Source: Pontibacter sp. HSC-14F20 (GTDB lineage: Bacteria; Bacteroidota; Bacteroidia; Cytophagales; Hymenobacteraceae). From it: 64,000 bases of DNA. How positions within the stretch are numbered: the first letter of the stretch is position 1; each line of letters opens with the position of its first letter. Where the stretch lies: NCBI RefSeq assembly GCF_019599265.1, contig NZ_JAHZTC010000003.1, forward strand, positions 186,001 to 250,000, in the 5' to 3' direction. A model generated the notes under the pieces. The model was not told where the DNA came from. It searched no databases and saw only the letters and a list, made by a program, of their open reading frames with translations. The position numbers and the translations under genes were made by a program. Shown here one piece after another: positions 8,708-18,086 of this stretch.

Positions 8708-10393
8708 GTGAAAGTACTTAAAGAAAAAATAGAGGAGATCATCACACTTATCACGGAGGTTGCCAACGGAAATTTCGACTACCAGATCGAAACTTCCGAA
8801 ACAGGTGACGAGATGGATGCTGTGATTGCAGGCATCAACATGCTGGGGCAGGAGCTTAAGAGCTCCACCGTGTCCAGGGATTTTATGCAGAGCATTTACC
8901 AGGGTGTGGTAGATATGATGTTTATTCTTAATCCGGATTTTACCATCAGATCCACCAATGGGTCGGTGGGAGAAGCACTGGGGTATAAGGAGGAAGAGCT
9001 GCAAGGCAAGCATTTGTCTGTTCTGCTACCCAAAGAACAGATCCCCTCTCTTGTCTCGCTGATGGAGCAGTGTCGCTCGCAGGACAAGTGCCTGAACAAG
9101 GAACTGATCTTTAGGGCGAAGCAAAATCAGGAAGTTCCTGTTGCCTGTTCTTTCTCGCACATCCGTAATAGCCACAAAAAGGTGGAGGGTGTACTGATCG
9201 TAGCCAAAGACATCACCGAAATAAAGCAAACCGAGAAAGCGCTGCGCAAGGCAAAACGGAAGGCAGAGGAGGCAAACGAAGCCAAAAGCAACTTTCTTTC
9301 CAGCATGAGTCACGAAATCCGGACGCCGCTCAACGGAATTATGGGTTTTACAGACCTGTTGTCGGGCACCGACCTCAACGACACCCAAAAGCAGTATATC
9401 AACCTGATCAAATCGTCGGGTGTCACGCTCACCAAACTCCTCAATGACATACTCGACCTGCACCGGGTGGAGCAGAATAAAATATACCTGGAAGCCATTC
9501 CGTTTGAATTGCGCGAAGGGTTAGAAGCCAATCTGAGCCCCTACCAGCACCTGGCCGAAAGTAAGGGACTGCGGTTTGCCTGCACTTTTGATCCTTCTGT
9601 GCCGCAATGGGCCATCGGCGACCCTACCCGCATCAACCAAGTAGTAGTCAATTTGGTGAGCAATGCCATCAAGTTTACAGAAGAAGGTAGCATCGATGTC
9701 TTATTCAAAGCTGAGCAACTACCCGAAGATGAGCTGCTGCTTTACTGCTCTGTGCGCGATACGGGCATTGGTATACCTGCCGACAAGCAAGCCATGGTGT
9801 TTGAGTCCTTTACCCAGTCCGACCAGTCTACCTCGCGCAAATACGGTGGCTCCGGGCTTGGGTTGGCCATCAGTAAGAAACTTGCTAAATTGCTTGAAGG
9901 TGACCTGCAGGTTATCAGTCCGCTGCCCGGTCAGCAGAAAGGCTCGTTGTTCTGGTTCACGATCCGTATGAAGCGTATGCAGACCAGTCAGCCCGAGCAG
10001 CAAGCGGTAGCTGACGATGGCAACTATAGAGTGCCTGAGGGCAAGCACCTGCTGGTGGTGGATGACAATGAGATCAACGTTATGCTGCTCGAAACAGTGC
10101 TGGAGAATTTTGGTGCGCAGGTAACCACCGCCTCCAGCGGACAAGAAGCGATTGACTTGGTGCAAGCGAAACATTTTGATCTGATCTTTATGGATGTGCA
10201 GATGCCCGGAATCAGTGGCCTGGAAGCTGCCCGCATCCTGCGCCAGGAAAAATACACCACGCCGATCATTGCCTTCTCGGCAAGCGCCTACAGCAGTGAC
10301 ATCGAAAACAGCCTGGCTTCCGGTATGAACGACTACCTCTGCAAACCCTTTGAGCAACACGACCTGATAGGGCTGCTTCGGAAGTGGGTATAA
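8708..10393 (+). CDS. Soluble hybrid histidine kinase/response regulator (HAMP-like, PAS, HisKA, HATPase, REC)
   Basis: 561 residues, GTG start. No membrane segment: the protein begins with a HAMP-like helix (1-50), then a PAS domain (about 60-170), a coiled linker, HisKA with phospho-acceptor His202 in SMSHEIRTPLNG, HATPase with N-box NLVSNAIKF, DTGIGIP and GGSGLGLAISKKL, and a C-terminal receiver with Asp496 in LIFMDVQMPG. It should autophosphorylate and pass the phosphate to its own receiver; no Hpt protein or DNA-binding regulator lies nearby. The PAS domain implies a cytoplasmic small ligand or redox cue. Placement 36 bases behind the PLP/acyltransferase fusion suggests the two act together, recalling cqsA-cqsS, but this is inference. 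Confidence 0.85.
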   Translation: MKVLKEKIEEIITLITEVANGNFDYQIETSETGDEMDAVIAGINMLGQELKSSTVSRDFMQSIYQGVVDMMFILNPDFTIRSTNGSVGEALGYKEEELQGKHLSVLLPKEQIPSLVSLMEQCRSQDKCLNKELIFRAKQNQEVPVACSFSHIRNSHKKVEGVLIVAKDITEIKQTEKALRKAKRKAEEANEAKSNFLSSMSHEIRTPLNGIMGFTDLLSGTDLNDTQKQYINLIKSSGVTLTKLLNDILDLHRVEQNKIYLEAIPFELREGLEANLSPYQHLAESKGLRFACTFDPSVPQWAIGDPTRINQVVVNLVSNAIKFTEEGSIDVLFKAEQLPEDELLLYCSVRDTGIGIPADKQAMVFESFTQSDQSTSRKYGGSGLGLAISKKLAKLLEGDLQVISPLPGQQKGSLFWFTIRMKRMQTSQPEQQAVADDGNYRVPEGKHLLVVDDNEINVMLLETVLENFGAQVTTASSGQEAIDLVQAKHFDLIFMDVQMPGISGLEAARILRQEKYTTPIIAFSASAYSSDIENSLASGMNDYLCKPFEQHDLIGLLRKWV

Positions 10394-10470
10394 GTGCAAT
10401 TCCGAACCACTGACCCGTTTCGTTCGTACACCCAGGTATAAGATTTATTTAATTTTAAACTTTGAATACG

Positions 10471-10662
10471 ATGAACGAAACTGAATATAGAACCAGAGGA
10501 AACTGGAATGAAATGAAAGGCAAGATCAAACAAAGCTACGGCGACCTGACCGACGACGACCTGACCTACAACGAAGGCAAGGAAGACGAGTGGCTCGGCA
10601 AACTGCAGCAGAAAACCGGCAAAGCAAAGGGCGACCTCAAAAGATGGATCGACTCGCTGTAA
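10471..10662 (+). CDS. CsbD family stress protein
   Basis: 63 residues from the ATG at 10471 (a TTG at 10462 would add three). The sequence WNEMKGKIKQSYGDLTDDDL and WLGKLQQKTGKAKGDL is the CsbD signature. CsbD proteins are small, hydrophilic, induced by general stress in many bacteria; their molecular function is unknown. It is a single-gene unit with its own terminator. Confidence 0.85.
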   Translation: MNETEYRTRGNWNEMKGKIKQSYGDLTDDDLTYNEGKEDEWLGKLQQKTGKAKGDLKRWIDSL

Positions 10663-10687
10663 GCTGACAGCCTTTTAACAAGTATAA

Positions 10688-10728
10688 ACACCCCGCTCAG
10701 ACTACGGTCTGCTGCGGGGTGTTTTTTT
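10688..10728 (+). terminator. Intrinsic terminator after csbD-like gene
   Basis: Stem ACACCCCGC (10688-10696) with GCGGGGTGT (10714-10722); the loop contains a second small stem CAGAC/GTCTG; seven T residues follow. Confidence 0.9.
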
Positions 10729-10839
10729 ATAACTGCACAAATACGCACCATGTTATAACAATATTGCTTTTATATTAATTAAATATATCCTATATTCAAC
10801 AAAACTAACCTAATCACCTTTAAACACACTTGTTGAATT

Positions 10840-13800
10840 ATGGGAAAAAAACTACTATCCATCATTTTGCCGCTTTTGGTGCTCTGGTCCGCCAGCGCCA
10901 TTGCCCAGGACAGGGCAATAAGCGGTAAAGTGACAGAAGCCTCGACGGGCAGCGGCCTGCCCGGGGTGAGTGTAGCTGTCAAAGGCACCACGATCGGCAT
11001 CGCCACCGATGCCGAGGGCAATTACCAAATTAGAGTACCTGAGGCCAACGCTACGCTTGTTTTCCGCTTTCTGGGCTACATCACACAGGAAGTAGCAGTG
11101 GGCAACCAAAGTACTATCAGTGTCAGTTTGCAAACCGACAGCCGCCAGCTCGATGAAGTGGTTGTGACGGCACTGGGCATTGAGCGTAGTGAGCGTTCAC
11201 TGGGTTATGCCACGCAGCAAGTGCAGGGCGAAAACCTGACTTTAACCAAAGAGCAGAACGTGCTTGGCTCCCTGTCCGGTAAAGTAGCTGGCGTGCAGGT
11301 AACAGGCTCTTCCGGCGCCAGCATGGGCGGCACCCAAAAAATTAAGATCCGGGGCGTAAACTCCCTCAATGGTGGCGACCAGCCCCTGATTGTGGTGGAT
11401 GGCACCCCGATCTCCAACGCCAACTTTGCCGGCGCCGACCAAGCCGACTACGGTAACCTGGCGCAAGACATCAACCCGGAAGATATCGAGTCGATCAACG
11501 TGCTGAAAGGCCCTGCTGCCTCTGCCCTTTATGGTATACGCGGTCAGTATGGTGTGATTATGATCACGACCAAGAAAGGCCAGAAAGGACCGAAAAAAGT
11601 AGGTGTACAGATTAACTCCGCTTTTTCAGTAGAAAAAGCTGTGAACTTTATGCCGCTACAGAACATGTATGGTGGTGGTTCCAGCCAGACCTGGCGCACT
11701 CTGCCAAACGGCGACAAATACGTGGACTTGTCTGTAGATGAAAGCTGGGGACCTAAGATGGACGGCACGCCCGTTCGTCAGGTATACAGCTTCTACCCAC
11801 AGGATCCGGAGTACGGCCAGCTGACGCCTTTTGTACCGCATCCTGATAACATACAGGACTACTACGAGACAGGCTATAACCTGAACAATGGTGTGACTAT
11901 CACAGGTGGTAACGAGAACAGTACTTTCCGCCTGAGCGTGAACGATACCCGCGTAGAGGGTGTAGAACCAAACACCTTCCTCAACCGAAACAACGTGGGA
12001 CTGAGCGGCAGCCTGGACCTTTCTAAAAAGATGACGGTGTCTACCAACATCAACTACGCCCGCAACAATGCCCAGCGTCCTTCTCAGGGCTCGGAGTACG
12101 GCGCTCGCTACATGGTGCAGTGGTTCCAGCGTAACGTGGATATGAAGCGTATGAAGAACTACGTGTACCCGGACGGTACTTTCCTGAACTGGAACCTGAG
12201 CAGACCAAGCACAGCTACTGGTGAGGTTACGAACTTTAAAGCACTGTACTGGAACAACCCTTACTTCGAGGCATACGAGAACATCAGCAACGATAACCGC
12301 GAGCGTGTGTTCGGCGACGTAGGCCTGACCTACCAGATCCTACCTTCGCTGAAAGTGAGCGGTTTTGTGCGCAACGACAGCTATACCCAGAACATCGAGA
12401 CCCGCCAGGCTTTTGGTGGCAGAAGAGTACCGGCTTTCACAACAGGTAAGTACCAGGGTCGCGATACCAACTACGAGTTGCTGGCACAATACAACAAAGA
12501 GTTTGGCGACTTCTCACTCAACGTAAATGCCGGCGGCAACATTTTCGACACCCGCTATACCTACCTTTCTATGGCATCGGTGGGCGGACTCGCTACACCG
12601 GGCTTCTACCACATCGACGGCTCCATTGACCGTCCGAGCACGAACCAGTATCTGCGTCGCAAGCAAATCCGCAGTATGTTCGGTATGGCATCTGTAGGAT
12701 ATAAAGACACGTACTTCATCGACGCCTCCCTGCGTAACGACGTTTCTTCTGCCCTGCCGCCGGACAACAATTCGTACTGGTATCCATCTGTGTCTGGTAG
12801 TGTGGTATTCAGTGAGCTGATCGACTGGTCGCCGCTTTCGTTCGGTAAGATCCGCGCCAGCTACGCGCAGGCAGGCTCTGACCTTGGTCCTTACGAAACC
12901 TCTCCGTTCTATACCGTGGGCACTGTGTATGCAGGAGCAACCAGCGTGAACACCCTGTCGGTGCCGGACAACCTGAACAACCCGTTTGTAAAGCCATCAT
13001 TCGCACATTCGTATGAGGCTGGTTTGGACGTACGCTTCCTTAATGGCCGTTTAGGTTTGGACCTGACGCTCTATCAGCAGAAAAACAGAAACCAGATCCT
13101 GCGCCTGCCGGTATCCGGTACAAGCGGGTATAGCTCCACAACTATTAACGCCGGTCTGATTGAAAACAAAGGTATAGAGGTGGCCTTATCCGGTACGCCG
13201 GTTCAGTCGAGCAACTTTACCTGGAACACCGTTTTCAATGCAGGTCGCAACCGTAACATGGTAGTTGAGCTTCACCCGGAAATTGACGTGCTGACGCATT
13301 ACTCGACCACTTACTCCTCTGTTACATCCTATCTCAACTCCTACGAAGGCCAGCCTTATGGTAGCCTTGTAGGCCAGGCTTACCAGCGTGACCCTGCTAC
13401 CGGCCAAAAGCTGATCGGTTCCAACGGCATGCCGCTCTATACCGATGCTACCCACAACTTCGGTACAGTGCAGCCTGATGCGACAGGTGGCTGGCAGAAC
13501 ATTTTTAAGATCTGGAAGTTTGACCTCTCTGCTATGATCGACTACCAGTTTGGCGGTCAGTTCTTCAGCCGTTCTAAAATGTTGGCAGTGCGTACCGGTC
13601 AGGACCCGATCACGGTGGCTACCAACGACCGTGGCGCTAACGTGCGTGACGCGCTTGAAGCAGGTGGCGGTGTAAAAGTAGAAGGTATCTATGCACCGGG
13701 CACGACCGTGGGTGGTGTGGATGTGAGCGGTCAGCCGGCCTCTAACTACGTGAACGCACAGTCATACTACAACACTATAGTGGGACGCCGCGTGTACGAA

Positions 13801-14064
13801 GAGTGGCTCTACGACGCTTCTTACATCAAGCTGCGCGAACTGCGCCTGGGCTATACCCTCGACAAGTCTATGCTGGGCCGCCTGCCTTTCCAGACAGTGA
13901 GTGTTGCCTTGATCTCCCGTAACGTAGCGCAACTGTGGCAGAAAGCTCCGAAGGGCATTGACCCATCCGAGATTTCAACTGGTTCTCAGTCCATCAGCTG
14001 GTACGAGTCAGGTATGACCAATTCAGTTCGCTCTTACGGCATTAACCTAAACATTACTTTATAA
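10840..14064 (+). CDS. SusC/RagA family TonB-linked outer-membrane transporter
   Basis: 1074 residues, full length for SusC. Signal peptide MGKKLLSIILPLLVLWSASAIAQ; carboxypeptidase-like domain (ISGKVTEASTGSGLPGVSV) at about 25-105; TonB-box-like LDEVVVTALG; plug with KIRGVNSLNG, PLIVVDGTPI and INVLKGPAASALYG; then a large barrel ending in GINLNITL, a typical final strand. With the SusD partner just behind it, it forms an outer-membrane import complex for an oligosaccharide or peptide. No glycoside hydrolase, sigma/anti-sigma or other degradation gene is adjacent, so the substrate cannot be predicted. Confidence 0.93.
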   Translation: MGKKLLSIILPLLVLWSASAIAQDRAISGKVTEASTGSGLPGVSVAVKGTTIGIATDAEGNYQIRVPEANATLVFRFLGYITQEVAVGNQSTISVSLQTDSRQLDEVVVTALGIERSERSLGYATQQVQGENLTLTKEQNVLGSLSGKVAGVQVTGSSGASMGGTQKIKIRGVNSLNGGDQPLIVVDGTPISNANFAGADQADYGNLAQDINPEDIESINVLKGPAASALYGIRGQYGVIMITTKKGQKGPKKVGVQINSAFSVEKAVNFMPLQNMYGGGSSQTWRTLPNGDKYVDLSVDESWGPKMDGTPVRQVYSFYPQDPEYGQLTPFVPHPDNIQDYYETGYNLNNGVTITGGNENSTFRLSVNDTRVEGVEPNTFLNRNNVGLSGSLDLSKKMTVSTNINYARNNAQRPSQGSEYGARYMVQWFQRNVDMKRMKNYVYPDGTFLNWNLSRPSTATGEVTNFKALYWNNPYFEAYENISNDNRERVFGDVGLTYQILPSLKVSGFVRNDSYTQNIETRQAFGGRRVPAFTTGKYQGRDTNYELLAQYNKEFGDFSLNVNAGGNIFDTRYTYLSMASVGGLATPGFYHIDGSIDRPSTNQYLRRKQIRSMFGMASVGYKDTYFIDASLRNDVSSALPPDNNSYWYPSVSGSVVFSELIDWSPLSFGKIRASYAQAGSDLGPYETSPFYTVGTVYAGATSVNTLSVPDNLNNPFVKPSFAHSYEAGLDVRFLNGRLGLDLTLYQQKNRNQILRLPVSGTSGYSSTTINAGLIENKGIEVALSGTPVQSSNFTWNTVFNAGRNRNMVVELHPEIDVLTHYSTTYSSVTSYLNSYEGQPYGSLVGQAYQRDPATGQKLIGSNGMPLYTDATHNFGTVQPDATGGWQNIFKIWKFDLSAMIDYQFGGQFFSRSKMLAVRTGQDPITVATNDRGANVRDALEAGGGVKVEGIYAPGTTVGGVDVSGQPASNYVNAQSYYNTIVGRRVYEEWLYDASYIKLRELRLGYTLDKSMLGRLPFQTVSVALISRNVAQLWQKAPKGIDPSEISTGSQSISWYESGMTNSVRSYGINLNITL

Positions 14065-14075
14065 GGAAGATGAGA

Positions 14076-15473
14076 ATGAAGAAAATATATGCAGTTCTTT
14101 TGTCGTGCTTTTTGCTGGCGAGCTGCGATAAGTTTGACGAGGATATTAATATTAACCCGAATCAGCCGAGCACTTCCTCGGGTACGCAGCTGATCGCCAA
14201 TGCGGCGCTTTCGCTGTCGAGCCTGAGTGCCACGCCTTCGGCCCAGTTTCATGCTCAGTATTTGTCCGAGACACAGTACCCGGGCGCATCCCTCTACCCG
14301 GATGGCGGTACCAGCTTCTACTGGATTTATCAGGGGCCACTCATAAACCTGGAAACAGTGCTGACGACTGCTAATCTGAGCGCGACCGAAGGACCGGTAA
14401 ATAACCAGATGGCAGTGGCCAAGATTCTGAAGGCTTACTATTTCTGGCACATGACGGATCGCTGGGGTGATGTACCTTACAGTGAGGCCCTGCAAGGCGC
14501 CGAAAACTTCACGCCGAAGTACGACACCCAGGAGTCGATCTACACCAGCCTGTTCACCTTGCTTGACCAGGCCAATAGCGAGATCACGACCGGTAATATT
14601 TCCAACGACATCGTGTACAACGGGGATATTAACAAGTGGAAGCGCCTTGGTAATACCATCCGTATGCTGATGGCCCTGCGCTTGTCGGAAGTTGACCCAG
14701 CCAAAGGTGCCGCTGAGTTCAACAAGGCCCTGGAGGCCGGTATCATGACCTCAAATGCAGACAACCTGGTGTTCCGTCACCTGGCCGATGCCAACAACCA
14801 GAGTTACTGGTACGGACAGGTATCGAACCAGAACCGGGAGTGGTGGGCATTGACCGAAACGCTTGTCAACGAGCTGAAGCCAGTAGATGACCCAAGATTG
14901 GAGGTATACGGTGCTCCGGCCCGTACTTCTGGCGAATACAGAGGTCTGCCTTTTGGCACAGTGGAAGGTCTGCCAAACGTAACCAACTACTCGCTGATGG
15001 GACCTGCCATCTGGAAACAGGATGCACAAATACAGCTGGTAACCTACGCGCAGGCTCTTTTTGCAAAAGCAGAGGCCGCCAAGCGTGGCTGGATAGCCGG
15101 TGGCGATGCAGAAGCTGAAATTAATTACAATAAAGCTATCGAGCAGTCGCTTGTGCAGTGGACGGGCAGCGCAGCTGGTACTTCAGATTTGTTGAGCCAG
15201 GAAGGTGTTGCTTACGACCCGGCCAACGCCATCGAGCAGATCGCGACACAGCGTTGGGTGCACCTGTTCATGCACGGCTACGAGGCCTGGGCTGAGTGGC
15301 GCCGCACCGGCTACCCTGCCAACCTGGTAGAGCCTGACGGTAAAGCGGTCCCTCTCCGCAACAGCTACCCGGCAACAGAATCCTTTAACAACGCCGCCAG
15401 CTACAACGAGGCAGTTCAGCGCCAGTTCGGCGGACAGGACAACCTGTATGGCCGCGTGTGGTGGGATAAGTAA
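14076..15473 (+). CDS. SusD/RagB family surface lipoprotein
   Basis: About 465 residues. The lipoprotein signal MKKIYAVLLSCFLLASC has its lipobox Cys at the end of LLASC; an in-frame ATG six bases upstream (14070) is also possible. The NINPNQPS start, helical TPR-like body and C-terminal QRWVHLFMHGYEAWAEWRRTGYP are characteristic of the SusD-like family (the SusD-2 branch). It caps the SusC barrel and binds ligand at the cell surface. It begins 6-12 bases after the susC-like stop, behind a purine-rich AAGGAAG, so it is translationally close to its partner. A strong terminator follows. Confidence 0.92.
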   Translation: MKKIYAVLLSCFLLASCDKFDEDININPNQPSTSSGTQLIANAALSLSSLSATPSAQFHAQYLSETQYPGASLYPDGGTSFYWIYQGPLINLETVLTTANLSATEGPVNNQMAVAKILKAYYFWHMTDRWGDVPYSEALQGAENFTPKYDTQESIYTSLFTLLDQANSEITTGNISNDIVYNGDINKWKRLGNTIRMLMALRLSEVDPAKGAAEFNKALEAGIMTSNADNLVFRHLADANNQSYWYGQVSNQNREWWALTETLVNELKPVDDPRLEVYGAPARTSGEYRGLPFGTVEGLPNVTNYSLMGPAIWKQDAQIQLVTYAQALFAKAEAAKRGWIAGGDAEAEINYNKAIEQSLVQWTGSAAGTSDLLSQEGVAYDPANAIEQIATQRWVHLFMHGYEAWAEWRRTGYPANLVEPDGKAVPLRNSYPATESFNNAASYNEAVQRQFGGQDNLYGRVWWDK

Positions 15474-15496
15474 GATTTTGTTTAGTTAAGTGTTTA

Positions 15497-15532
15497 AAAA
15501 ACGTCGCCTCCTTTCGGAGGGCGGCGTTTTTT
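15497..15532 (+). terminator. Intrinsic terminator after susCD
   Basis: A-run, stem AACGTCGCC.TCC paired to GGAGGGCGGCGTT (one bulge, one G-T pair), loop TTTC, then a T-run. Confidence 0.9.
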
Positions 15533-15578
15533 ATTTTGGGGATGTAACTCAATTGAATTGCTGGGATGATAAGCAGCT

Positions 15579-15750
15579 TTAAGGTCTCCAGAAAGTATTT
15601 CCGCCAGCCGCTACAGGGTCGTTCTGGCCACCAGGGATTAATGGTAGTACCTCCGGGTCACTGTCCGGATTGTATTTCTTGCCGTCAGCTGGAGTGATTT
15701 TCAGCCGCCAGCTCGACTGGCCCGATACCGGTGCATGAATATAGATCAGG
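15579..15750 (-). pseudogene. Possible gene remnant without start codon
   Basis: On the minus strand an open frame of about 57 codons ends at a TAA (15579-15581) and reads like genuine protein: IYIHAPVSGQSSWRLKITP, ADGKKYNPDSDPEVLP, then LIPGGQNDPVAAGG-NTFWRP. No ATG/GTG is in frame upstream and it lies just beyond the stop of the next minus-strand gene in another frame, so it may be the tail of a broken gene or the 3' part of a frameshifted extension. Family not recognised. Confidence 0.3.
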
Positions 15751-15768
15751 TATAAAACTTGTTCCAGC

Positions 15769-16206
15769 CTAGCCCTGCGTGAGCCATTCTATACCTTCCT
15801 GCTCTTCCAGGAAATATTGGGTGTCGAAAAAAGGGGTTTCCTGTTTTACCCTGACATCGAGGGTCTCGTTAGTGAATTGTTGCAGAAAGTCGGTGGAGGA
15901 GATAATGGCCAGTTTTTCAAGGTTGCTTTTGGATATCACCTCGATGGAGATAGACGCCAGCCATCCCTGATCGTCCATGGTGAGTACGCCCATGCGCTGG
16001 TTGTTCACCAGCAACTTTTCCAGACCAAACGCCAGCAGGAAGCGCCCCGTTTCCTCTATCCCAAAGCGGTACTCATGGCTCTTTACCGGCCGCAGCCAGC
16101 GCACGATCAACAGCCTGTGTAAGGTATCGTGCAGGACCTCCACATAATCCATAGCTAGGAGACTGACCTGTTGTGAGTTGCTGGGTGGAGTAATGGTAAT
16201 CTTCAT
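15769..16206 (-). CDS. STAS-like hypothetical protein
   Basis: 145 residues, no signal or membrane segment. The build (VEVLHDTLHRLLIVRWLRP; FLLAFGLEKLLVNNQRMGVLTMDDQGWL; a late strand/helix ending EEQEGIEWL) is alpha/beta and resembles the SpoIIAA/STAS-like proteins of Cytophagales, as does the protein at 5758-6159. No function can be assigned. It is followed by the possible remnant at 15579-15750. Confidence 0.55.
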   Translation of the reverse strand: MKITITPPSNSQQVSLLAMDYVEVLHDTLHRLLIVRWLRPVKSHEYRFGIEETGRFLLAFGLEKLLVNNQRMGVLTMDDQGWLASISIEVISKSNLEKLAIISSTDFLQQFTNETLDVRVKQETPFFDTQYFLEEQEGIEWLTQG

Positions 16207-16513
16207 GATAGTTGCACCTGCTAGCAGGTACGTCGGTTAAATAAAAAATATAGTCTTAGCTTCGCGGGTGAAGTCAGTAGGCAAAATACAATTTACTCGT
16301 TATAAGTGTATTAAAGTGTAATTCTTCTGCTAAACGAAGTCAAATCCAGAAACGTTTCTTCCCTCATTAAATGTTGTACTATTTTTTTATACATCAAGCT
16401 AATCAGCGCTTTTTCTGTAATTAATTGGAGATCGATTCTGGAATAAAAGAAGCATTGGGTAGGTCTCAAACAAAAAAGCACGTACCTCTATGCGAGATAA
16501 GTGCTTGATTTTG

Positions 16514-16560
16514 TGTGGGCCCACCTGGAATCGAACCAGGCACCTACTGATTATGAGTCA
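16514..16560 (-). repeat. attL: truncated tRNA-Met 3' half
   Basis: Matches the 3' half of tRNA-Met (anticodon through acceptor stem) and ends abruptly after CTACTGATTATGAGTCA; the 5' half is missing, so it is not a functional tRNA. Compared with the intact gene it differs at two positions that pair with each other in the T-stem (CCTGG/CCAGG here, GCTGG/CCAGC there). Similarity continues a little outside, in GCGAGATAAGTG.TTGATT. Confidence 0.85.
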
Positions 16561-16674
16561 TACACTTAACATTTAGCATTGCTCCTATATATTTAGTAAC
16601 ACTCTTAAAAACAACGATTTAAACAATACAAAGTTACTATATAATACGTTATTTTACTTGTTATTAATATATTT

Positions 16675-16698
16675 TGTGTGCAAATTGTGTGTGCAAAT
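16675..16698 (+). promoter_or_regulatory. Candidate integrase arm-type site, left end
   Basis: Two direct copies of TGTGTGCAAAT (16675-16685 and 16688-16698), 13 bp apart, just upstream of the integrase start. A close match recurs at the other end of the element (25215-25236). Paired short repeats near both att sites are typical of arm sites for tyrosine recombinases; binding is inferred. Confidence 0.5.
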
Positions 16699-16715
16699 AG
16701 AATAAACACACAGCA

Positions 16716-18038
16716 ATGCTACCTGTACACACTTCCATAATGCTTGATACTCGCAGGCAACTGAAAGACGGAACATACCCCGTGAAACTAAGAATCACTT
16801 ACCTACGACAGCGGAAGTACTACAATGCTGTTTACAATAATGTCAACTGTACTCTAACTGAATCAGAGTTCGAGAAAACACAGGGCTCCAAACCCCGTGA
16901 AGTATACAAAAAATTACAGATAGCATTTCAGGCTATTGAGCAGAAAGCACTCAACATCATTAAAGAAATGCCCGTTTTTTCCTTTGATGAATTTGAAAAG
17001 AGGTATTACAATATTGCTTCCAAAAATGACATATTCACAGCATTAGACAGACATTCAGAAAAGTTGATAGCCTCTGGAAGAGTAGGAACCGCCAAGAGTT
17101 ACGAAAATGCAGGAACGTCTCTATTGTCGTTTATCCATAAAGAGCCACTGACTAAAAACAAGGGAATCACAATAAAGAAAGCCCTTGAGAGGCGCGAACA
17201 ACTTTTAGCCAAAAGAAAACCTTTACCCTACTCTTCTATTACAAGCGACTTTCTCTCAGATTATGAGAAATGGATGCTGCACAACGGTAATTCCATTACT
17301 ACAATCGGGATATACCTTAGAGCGGTTCGTGCTATGTATAACAGTGCTATTGCAGATGGGGAGGTTAGCCCGGACTTGTACCCGTTTGGCAAAAGAAAAT
17401 ATCAGATCCCAGCAGGGCGCAACATCAAAAAAGCCCTAACCATTGCCGACATAGAGAAGATATTTAGTTACGAACCTAAAACCGATAGCGAGGCGAAAGC
17501 AAGAGATTTATGGGTATTCTCTTATTTAGCCAGTGGCATTAACATAAAGGATATAGCCCGCCTTAAATACCGCAATATTGACGGTAACAGAGTAACATTC
17601 ATCAGAGCGAAAACGGAGCGCACAAACAGGCAGAATATTAAATCAATCGTCGCTATGATCCCAACAGAGGCACAGAAGATTATAGACCGGTGGGGCACGA
17701 AGCCAACGCACCCCGACAATTATGTATTTCCTATCCTGCAAGAGGGTATAACCCCCACTAAAGAACTTGCACTGATTAAACAGGCTACTAAAACACTCAA
17801 TCACTACATGAAACGAATAGCGGCATCAGTAGGGATTGAAAAAGAAGTAACCAGCTATACTGCCAGGCATTCATTTGCTACTGTTCTAAAAAGAGCAGGC
17901 GCACCTATTGAGTTTATATCGGAATCACTTGGGCATGGGAATTTACGCACTACCGCCTCTTATTTAGATAGTTTTGAAGACAATGTAAAACAGCAATATA
18001 CAGCACAATTAACTGCATTCTCAAAAGAGAACGAATAG
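16716..18038 (+). CDS. int: Tyrosine-type site-specific integrase
   Basis: 440 residues: N-terminal arm-binding domain (residues 1-100), SAM-like core-binding domain (105-215) and catalytic domain (235-430). Visible catalytic residues are Lys299 (IRAKTER), Arg384 within TARHSFAT, His407 in LGHGN and Tyr416 in ASYLDSF. The first Arg box reads SGINIKDIARLKY, with Ser273 where most family members carry Arg; IntDOT of Bacteroides also has Ser there, so this is a known Bacteroidetes variant. The gene lies about 150 bases from attL and should catalyse integration and excision at tRNA-Met. Transcription runs into the element. Confidence 0.93.
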   Translation: MLPVHTSIMLDTRRQLKDGTYPVKLRITYLRQRKYYNAVYNNVNCTLTESEFEKTQGSKPREVYKKLQIAFQAIEQKALNIIKEMPVFSFDEFEKRYYNIASKNDIFTALDRHSEKLIASGRVGTAKSYENAGTSLLSFIHKEPLTKNKGITIKKALERREQLLAKRKPLPYSSITSDFLSDYEKWMLHNGNSITTIGIYLRAVRAMYNSAIADGEVSPDLYPFGKRKYQIPAGRNIKKALTIADIEKIFSYEPKTDSEAKARDLWVFSYLASGINIKDIARLKYRNIDGNRVTFIRAKTERTNRQNIKSIVAMIPTEAQKIIDRWGTKPTHPDNYVFPILQEGITPTKELALIKQATKTLNHYMKRIAASVGIEKEVTSYTARHSFATVLKRAGAPIEFISESLGHGNLRTTASYLDSFEDNVKQQYTAQLTAFSKENE

Positions 18039-18086
18039 CCCACCTCAACACGAATACAGATCTAAAAGAGCATAGCATTAGGAACG

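Noticed and set aside
16514-16560. A second tRNA-Met
   Set aside because: Only the 3' half is present; D-arm and 5' acceptor strand are missing. It is an att remnant.
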